Shown: positions 59,340 through 64,000 of the stretch, piece after piece
Layout of the letters: each line of letters begins with the position of its first letter
Numbering within the stretch: the stretch's first letter is position 1
Assembly (NCBI GenBank): GCA_934445035.1
Contig: CAKSDI010000001.1
Span: 372,001 to 436,000, forward strand
Source: an uncultured Eubacteriales bacterium
Lineage (GTDB): Bacteria > Bacillota > Clostridia > Oscillospirales > Acutalibacteraceae
Direction of reading: 5' to 3'
DNA length: 64,000 bases
Notes under the pieces: generated by a model
The model's database searches: none
The model's input: the letters and a program-made list of their open reading frames with translations, nothing else
Told to the model about the DNA's origin: nothing
Made by a program: the position numbers and the translations under genes

Positions 59340-60476
59340 TTACATTCCTCCCATCGTCATAGGCTCATCCTGATATAAAATGTCGAGCAGACTTGTGTCG
59401 CTGTCATTGTAGATGAAGCCGTTGTCTACAAATTCGCCGTAATATATCTCGCCGATATGCTCTCCAAAGGCTTCGTAATCGAAGAATTTTGCCACATTGG
59501 GATTTACATTAAAATCCTCGTTGTTCCTTGTTACAAACTCTCCGACTTCCTTATAGTTACTTGCACCCTTAATGAAGGTGAAGCAGTTAAGGTTTTTAGC
59601 AAGCCGTGAGAGCTGTTTGGCGTCCTCGGCCTCGCCGTATTCGGCAACAGCCCACAGCTTTTCCAAGTCCATATCTGCACTGTTGATGGCACTTGCAAGG
59701 CGGTTTACTTCGTAAGCACCTTCCTCGGCGGCGATTTCTTTGAATCGTTCCGCCCATTTATCACTTTCGATGCAATGATCCTCCCATGAGAGTTCTACAT
59801 CATCCGGTGTGGGTGCGCCGAGCCGTGCAAACGCTTTGTCGATGGCTTCGTCCTCACAGGGGAGATACAGATATTCGGTCTTTGCGTTGTACTCAGCCCG
59901 TATGAAGCAGAGCATTTCCTCATACACATACGCCGGAAAATTCTGCCCGTCATAATCCCTTACGAACGGTGTATCCTCGTCGACGAAAAGCAATCCGTGT
60001 TCGGTAAAAACGCCCTTGCCGGATTGAATCAGCTTCCGTCCGAACTCTGCATATTTCGGATCGTCTGCGTCATCAGCAGGCAGACAGCCCTTGACCGTGA
60101 GCAGATATTCTCGACCGATTTTGCCCATGTCGCTTATATCCTGAATAAGCGGATAACGGTTGAGGTTGAAACTCAGATTGATGAGGTCGGGGACGGTTTC
60201 GAAGCCCTCTGCTTTCATCGCTTCGTAAAACTGATATTCCTCATCACCGAAGAAGCTGTCCATCCGCTTGGCGAGGAAGTTGACTTCATCGAGGTCAACG
60301 AATCTGTCTTGGAGATAGTCGAGCTCTTGGGGAAATATGACCTCGGCCACATACAGTTCAAGCGGCGTGATATCCTCGGCATGGATTCTTTCGAGTGCTG
60401 CATTCATTTCCTTTTCGGTGCAGGGAAAGCGGAGGTCGGTCTGACTGTTTTCGTATTTGATTTTCAGTTTAATCAT
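59340..60476 (-). CDS. ArdA-like antirestriction protein, second copy
   Basis: 378 residues. An ArdA-like pattern appears twice: LDEVNFLAKRMDSF with VPDLINLSFNLNRYPL in the N-half, and LNCFTFIKGASNYKEVGEF with FFDYEAFGEHIGEI in the C-half. It is strongly acidic, as expected of a DNA mimic. It ends YQDEPMTMGGM, with GGM read from the RBS of the next gene. It overlaps the DUF6075-like gene by four bases. Confidence 0.75.
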   Translation of the reverse strand: MIKLKIKYENSQTDLRFPCTEKEMNAALERIHAEDITPLELYVAEVIFPQELDYLQDRFVDLDEVNFLAKRMDSFFGDEEYQFYEAMKAEGFETVPDLINLSFNLNRYPLIQDISDMGKIGREYLLTVKGCLPADDADDPKYAEFGRKLIQSGKGVFTEHGLLFVDEDTPFVRDYDGQNFPAYVYEEMLCFIRAEYNAKTEYLYLPCEDEAIDKAFARLGAPTPDDVELSWEDHCIESDKWAERFKEIAAEEGAYEVNRLASAINSADMDLEKLWAVAEYGEAEDAKQLSRLAKNLNCFTFIKGASNYKEVGEFVTRNNEDFNVNPNVAKFFDYEAFGEHIGEIYYGEFVDNGFIYNDSDTSLLDILYQDEPMTMGGM

Positions 60477-61066
60477 GGCAGTTCTCCCCTTATGGCGTCG
60501 AGTCCGAATCTGCGGATTGCCATAGCGTTGCAGATGGTACGAAACAGCATAGGCGGAACAAGGTCGGCGTCCGACAGATCCGACACGGTAATGTGCTTTG
60601 TGCCGAGCGTCAAATCCTTTGCTGCGCAGTAGAGGGTGTAGGCTCTCTCGGTGCAGTTATTGAGTTTAATATCCTCGAAAAACACACAGCCGCTGTGTAC
60701 ATGGTGCTTGCAGCAACTCCACAGCCTTGGGTCGGCGGTGAGCAGATACAGTGCCGAAAGCAGTGCGTAATTCTCTCTGTGTATATTCCTTGCGGCAAGT
60801 GCAAATCTTGCCCGGTGCTTTTCGTTAAGGTAGGTCATAGGCGTTTCCTCGCTTTCGATATATTCGGTAAATCTTTTTTGAAAAGGCGGACAGCGTATCT
60901 GTTGCATGGTGGCTGTCAGCAGTTCAGAGGGTGAGGCTGCGGTTACGGCGATGACCGTTTGCGTTTCGGTAAAACGGAAGCCCACACCCCTTGGTTTGAA
61001 ATTCGGTATGGCAGTCATAAGTCGTTCAATGCGGCGGCTGTATGGTCGTTCGGAAAATATGGTCAT
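60473..61066 (-). CDS. DUF6075-like protein
   Basis: 197 residues from ATG 61,066 (AAGGAGAACAG). The C-terminal ~115 residues (from YLNEKHRARFALAARNIHRE to FRTICNAMAIRRFG) match the DUF6075 pattern. The first ~75 form a separate small domain. An internal ATG at about 60,839 with GAGG upstream could give a shorter product. The function is unknown. Confidence 0.65.
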   Translation of the reverse strand: MTIFSERPYSRRIERLMTAIPNFKPRGVGFRFTETQTVIAVTAASPSELLTATMQQIRCPPFQKRFTEYIESEETPMTYLNEKHRARFALAARNIHRENYALLSALYLLTADPRLWSCCKHHVHSGCVFFEDIKLNNCTERAYTLYCAAKDLTLGTKHITVSDLSDADLVPPMLFRTICNAMAIRRFGLDAIRGELP

Positions 61067-61099
61067 GAGTTCTGTTCTCCTTGTTGTGAAATAGAAAAA

Positions 61100-61128
61100 G
61101 CCCTCCGGTTTTTGTGAGACCGAAGGGC
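61100..61128 (-). terminator. Terminator immediately before the DUF6075-like gene
   Basis: GCCCTCCGGT (61100-61109) pairs with ACCGAAGGGC (61119-61128), followed on the minus strand by TTTTTCTATTTC, only about 20 bases before the RBS. It may be an attenuator. Confidence 0.7.
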
Positions 61129-61139
61129 GATTGATAGTA

Positions 61140-61784
61140 TTACATATTCTGTTGTGGGGCCGCTGTCTGTTCAAAGGTCGGTGGCTCGGCTTCGAGAGAG
61201 GGGTATCCGTCCGTGAGTTTTTCTTGGAGCTTATCGAGCTGCCGTTCCTGCTCATAGGTCAGCGTTTCGCAGTTGGCTTTGGCAAAGTCCAAACAGCGAT
61301 AGAGGTCTGCTGATTCATTCTCACTGAACAGGTGGCATTTGCTGACGAGACCGGAGCGCACTGCGAAGGCTTCTTTGACATATTCATAGTTCGGCGAGTA
61401 ATCTCCCCAAAACACCGAATTGCCGTCTGCATTCTGTTTCCATGTGCAGAACATAAAGCCGTTCTTTTCGCTGTAGGTTGCCGCCAACACCGTATCGCCG
61501 AAGGCGGCAAGCTGTCTGTAATCGGAGACATCGGCAGCCTGCATTTGCGGTGCGTGTTCGTAAAGCCCGACATATTCCCGCACCGTAGAGATTTCATCCT
61601 GAATGTCTGCAATTTTACTGCGGTATTCATCGGAGAGGTTTTGGTCGGCGTTGCTTAGAAATTGACCGTTGTACTTTATCCGGCAGAGAGGGATGCCGTC
61701 CGAGGATACCTCCAACCATCCGCTTCCGTCCATCTTGGTGTCATAACGAACCTTGAGCCGCTTGGCTAATTCATTCTGTAGCAT
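61140..61784 (-). CDS. First gene of the conjugation region, unknown
   Basis: 214 residues, soluble, with WLEVSSDGIPLCRIKYNGQF near the start and a helical end. It carries no recognised domain. It begins right after a terminator-like hairpin and a good RBS (AAAAGGAGAAAAC). Such proteins often open the backbone operon of these elements. The tail (AAPQQNM) only weakly resembles the others. Confidence 0.5.
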   Translation of the reverse strand: MLQNELAKRLKVRYDTKMDGSGWLEVSSDGIPLCRIKYNGQFLSNADQNLSDEYRSKIADIQDEISTVREYVGLYEHAPQMQAADVSDYRQLAAFGDTVLAATYSEKNGFMFCTWKQNADGNSVFWGDYSPNYEYVKEAFAVRSGLVSKCHLFSENESADLYRCLDFAKANCETLTYEQERQLDKLQEKLTDGYPSLEAEPPTFEQTAAPQQNM

Positions 61785-61817
61785 ATTTGTTTTCTCCTTT
61801 TTTGATGGTAATAAAAA

Positions 61818-61848
61818 AGGCAGATAGATTTTTGATTTCTATCTGCCT
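61818..61848 (-). terminator. Leader terminator in front of the first backbone gene
   Basis: AGGCAGATAGA (61818-61828) pairs with TCTATCTGCCT (61838-61848), followed on the minus strand by TTTTTTATTACC and then the RBS. This gives a premature stop unless antiterminated. Confidence 0.7.
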
Positions 61849-61897
61849 GCGTATCGTTATTCTGTTTTGCGTTTGTCTGAGTCTATCCGCAAAGGAA

Positions 61898-61978
61898 AAA
61901 CGGCGATTTGGCATCTGCATTTTGGCGCAGAGCAAAATCGCCGTTTGGGTAGCAAAAAAGCCCGATAAAATCGGGCTT
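61898..61978. terminator. Two hairpins near the likely right end of the element
   Basis: AAACGGCGATTT (61898-61909) pairs with AAATCGCCGTTT (61935-61946). A second stem, AAGCCCGAT (61958-61966) with ATCGGGCTT (61970-61978), has A-runs before and T-runs after and can work both ways. They lie between the backbone promoter region and tRNA-Ser. The exact element end is not visible. Confidence 0.6.
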
Positions 61979-62011
61979 TTCGGCGGACGCATCTTTTTTG
62001 TGTCCGCATTA

Positions 62012-62105
62012 TGGCGGAGTAGGAGAGACTCGAACTCTCGCGCCGGGGATTAGCCGGCCTACGCCCTTAGCAGGGGCGCCTCGTCACCAACTTGAGTACT
62101 ACTCC
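62012..62105 (-). tRNA. tRNA-Ser (anticodon GCU)
   Basis: The minus strand shows the acceptor GGAGTAG/CTACTCC, the anticodon loop CTGCTAA, a long variable arm as expected for serine, the T-loop GAGAGTTCGAGTCTCTC and an encoded CCA. It is a probable integration landmark for the element. Confidence 0.93.
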
Positions 62106-62285
62106 GAATTTGTGATTTAATTTATTTTAAATATTTAATTGTTGCCGTTTTATTTGATAGGTTCCTCGGCGTGCCCTCTTGCAGTGACCGAAAAATGTTA
62201 TCCGCTTGGAGCGCGGACATTTTTCGACTGCTGCGCCAATCAGTCCTCGCTGTATCATCCGCAGGATGCGCTCGGACAGATTGCC

Positions 62286-62309
62286 CGTCACCAACTTGAG
62301 TACTACTCC
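62286..62309 (-). repeat. Duplicate of the 5' end of tRNA-Ser(GCU)
   Basis: These 24 bases are identical to 62082-62105, the 5' part of the tRNA gene (acceptor strand and D-stem). The flanking AT-rich bases are also similar (GATTTAA after both). The rest of the tRNA is absent. The 180 bases between the copies contain one hairpin (CGAAAAATGT 62189-62198 with ACATTTTTCG 62217-62226) and no gene. It may be an ancient tRNA duplication or a trace of an integration or deletion event. Confidence 0.75.
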
Positions 62310-62348
62310 AAATAAGCGATTTAACTTAATTTCTATATTCAAATAAAT

Positions 62349-62437
62349 GGCGGAGAGGATGGGATTCGAACCCATGTGGCATTGCTGCCAAACGGTTTTC
62401 AAGACCGCCTCGTTATGACCGCTTCGATACCTCTCCG
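62349..62437 (-). tRNA. tRNA-Ser (anticodon UGA)
   Basis: The minus strand shows the acceptor GGAGAGG/CCTCTCC, the anticodon loop CTTGAAA, a long variable arm, the T-loop GGGTTCGAATCCC and an encoded CCA. Confidence 0.94.
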
Positions 62438-62524
62438 TGCGACTGAACTATTTTATCATAAATAAAATTAAATGTCAACACCGACATTGGTTTTGCGCGA
62501 ATTTAATTTTTGCAATTATTATTG

Positions 62525-62553
62525 TTGAAAAGGTGGATAAGTTATGGTATACT
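62525..62553 (+). promoter_or_regulatory. dnaA promoter with a DnaA box in the spacer
   Basis: TTGAAA (62525-62530), a 17-bp spacer and TATACT (62548-62553). The spacer holds GGTGGATAA (62532-62540), a DnaA box on the minus strand (TTATCCACC). DnaA bound here would repress its own gene. Confidence 0.7.
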
Positions 62554-62616
62554 ATATAGGTAATACTATCTTTAGATATTATATATATAATATATATTTA
62601 TGAGGATGAAAAACGG

Positions 62617-63951
62617 ATGATGAATCAGAACTCGCTTGACGGAATTTGGGAAGCCGTGTGTGACGAATGCAAGAAAAAGGTTTCGGCGGTCGCGTTTGAC
62701 TGCTTTTTAAAGGACCTTAAGCCTGTAAAGATCGATAACGGCGCCTTTGTTTTATCTATTAACAACGAGCTTATGCGCGACCAGGTGGAGGAGAATTACA
62801 CCGCGCTTTTGGCGGAATCTATAAAAACCATTATGGGTATCGACCTTAAACCCCATATTATCTTCGAATCGGAAGAAACCGATATTATAAACGCCGAGCT
62901 GCACAGCGAGGGGCTCACCTTTGAGGATTTTTTCACATTTGATAATTTTATTGAGGGACCCTCTAACAGATTTGCTTACGCCGCCTCGATAGCCGTTGCG
63001 GATAACGACAGGATAGTTTACAATCCGCTGACTATCTACGGACCTTCGGGCGTTGGAAAAACCCACCTGATGCTCGCGATCAAAAACCATATAAAGAAAA
63101 AATTTCCGCGGAAGAAAATAGTCTATATAAGAAGCGAAGATTTTACAAATCAGCTTATCTCGGCTCTTCAAAAAGGTAAGCTCGGACTCACGGCAATGGA
63201 CAGCTTTCATAAGAAATACCGCGATATCGATGTTTTGCTGATAGACGATATCCACTTTATCGCCGGAAAAGAAACGACGCAGGAAGAGTTTTTCAACACC
63301 TTTAACACGCTTTATCAGAATAACAAGCAGATAGTCGTAACTCTCGACAGGCCGCTTAAAGAAATCAAAACTCTTGACGAAAGAATAAGATCAAGGCTTT
63401 CAGCCGGTCTTTTTGCGGACATCTCCTCCCCTGATTTTGAAACGCGCGTGGGAATTATCCGCAAAAAAGGCGAGCAGGCGGGACTTATACTTGACGATCA
63501 GCTGGTATATTACATAGCCGAGCATATAAAAGTGAATACAAGACAGCTTGAGGGTGTGGTCAAAAAGATCCAGGCATATGTAAATATGGAAAAGAAAATG
63601 CCTGCTGTTACGGCGGTGCAGAATTTCATTAAAGACGTTATAAACGACTCTAAGCCCGAGCCTATCAAGATCGAAACGATAATCGTCGAAGTAGCGCGGA
63701 CCTACAATGTTTCGGAAGACGATATTTTATCTCTTAAAAGAACGCAGTCGTTAGCGCTCGCGCGCCAGGTTGCAATGTATATAGCGCGCCAGACGACGGG
63801 GCTTTCATTCAAGCAGATAGGCGAGGCTTTCGGAAGAGATCATACTACCGTGCTATATAATGTTCACCAGATAGAAAAATTTTTGGCGGACAAGCCTTAT
63901 GAAAAAGAAATGGTAGACGATATTATCAACAATTTAAAGGGTATGACCTGA
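62617..63951 (+). CDS. dnaA: Chromosomal replication initiator DnaA
   Basis: 444 residues (ATG 62,617, with a second ATG at 62,620). Domain I is at the N-terminus (IWEAVCDECKKKVSAVAFDC). The AAA+ core has Walker A GPSGVGKTHLMLA and Walker B VLLIDDIHFIAGK. DNA-binding domain IV ends with FGRDHTTVLYNVHQIEKF. DnaA binds TTATCCACA boxes and opens oriC. This is host chromosome and marks the region next to the origin. Confidence 0.97.
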   Translation: MMNQNSLDGIWEAVCDECKKKVSAVAFDCFLKDLKPVKIDNGAFVLSINNELMRDQVEENYTALLAESIKTIMGIDLKPHIIFESEETDIINAELHSEGLTFEDFFTFDNFIEGPSNRFAYAASIAVADNDRIVYNPLTIYGPSGVGKTHLMLAIKNHIKKKFPRKKIVYIRSEDFTNQLISALQKGKLGLTAMDSFHKKYRDIDVLLIDDIHFIAGKETTQEEFFNTFNTLYQNNKQIVVTLDRPLKEIKTLDERIRSRLSAGLFADISSPDFETRVGIIRKKGEQAGLILDDQLVYYIAEHIKVNTRQLEGVVKKIQAYVNMEKKMPAVTAVQNFIKDVINDSKPEPIKIETIIVEVARTYNVSEDDILSLKRTQSLALARQVAMYIARQTTGLSFKQIGEAFGRDHTTVLYNVHQIEKFLADKPYEKEMVDDIINNLKGMT

Positions 63952-63957
63952 TAAAAG

Positions 63958-63966
63958 TTATCCACA
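63958..63966 (+). promoter_or_regulatory. DnaA box downstream of dnaA (likely oriC)
   Basis: A perfect TTATCCACA lies seven bases after the dnaA stop, and AT-rich DNA follows to the window edge. The dnaA-dnaN spacer is the usual origin in Firmicutes. Confidence 0.75.
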
Positions 63967-64000
63967 CTTTTAAGGTTAATTAACATATAAGTTTTTAACA

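Noticed and set aside
1..64000. CRISPR arrays, insertion sequences, rRNA genes or an integrase
   Set aside because: Looked for and not found; no regular spacer-repeat pattern, no transposase or integrase motif, and only two tRNA genes at the right end.

Overview
The window reads as part of the chromosome of a low-to-mid GC anaerobic Firmicute (class Clostridia, probably a gut Oscillospirales/Ruminococcaceae-type organism; this is inference from protein style, the dnaA gene and the type of mobile element, not a database match). Almost all of it, from the left edge to about 62,000, looks like one large integrative conjugative element (ICE) of the Tn1549-like, VirB/VirD4 class. It is packed against a tRNA-Ser gene that lies just upstream of dnaA and a putative replication origin. 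The element's integrase or recombinase is not in the window; a ribosome-binding site at the extreme left edge on the minus strand suggests a gene beginning just outside.

Layout. (1) 1-1,660: structured leader of an off-window gene, a boxA-like element, a sigma-factor-like regulator, paired Spo0A-box-like sites, and an attenuator of the type that precedes ribosome-protection resistance genes, but with no resistance gene behind it. (2) 1,666-11,167: a minus-strand operon for an LRR-bearing exported protein, a tail-anchored protein, a membrane protein and a sortase-anchored beta-helix/repeat protein, divergent from a large HTH regulator with a long palindrome between them. (3) 11,183-13,765: GrpB-like and MATE genes inserted between two copies of one terminator, beside the decayed C-terminus of a second sortase-anchored protein. 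(4) 13,967-20,904: potassium module (KtrB, KtrA, small membrane protein, shortened KdpD, KdpE), then Lgt and a split ChrA pair. (5) 21,001-26,920: zinc-starvation regulon (Fur/Zur repressor with two operators, ZnuA with a nested ZinT domain, ZnuC, ZnuB, a ribosomal protein L33 paralogue that has lost a zinc ligand, a COG0523 GTPase, a lipoprotein). Modules 4 and 5 are plus-strand cargo.

(6) 27,184-61,784: the conjugation and maintenance backbone, all on the minus strand. From its upstream (right) end: accessory, antirestriction and methyltransferase genes (ArdA-like, C5-cytosine and adenine methylases, small RHH and AbrB regulators, SpoVG); a large thioester/VaFE surface adhesin; pilin-like, VirB6-like, PrgI, VirB4 and NlpC/P60 transfer proteins, a class B sortase and an embedded HipBA-like pair; then a likely oriT, RHH accessory protein, a relaxase fused to Sel1 repeats, a Toprim protein and the VirD4 coupling protein. 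(7) 62,012-64,000: tRNA-Ser(GCU), a duplicated tRNA 5' fragment, tRNA-Ser(UGA), dnaA and DnaA boxes.

The most unusual observation is that about a dozen otherwise unrelated backbone proteins end in the same kind of tail: an acidic stretch followed by a short Met-rich terminus. Part of this comes from Shine-Dalgarno sequences being read as Gly-Gly-Met at gene junctions, but several tails lie where no such constraint exists. A shared sorting or translocation signal is a testable possibility. The genes around it (antirestriction, methylases, a HipA-like kinase) are of the kind expected to act early in a recipient cell.
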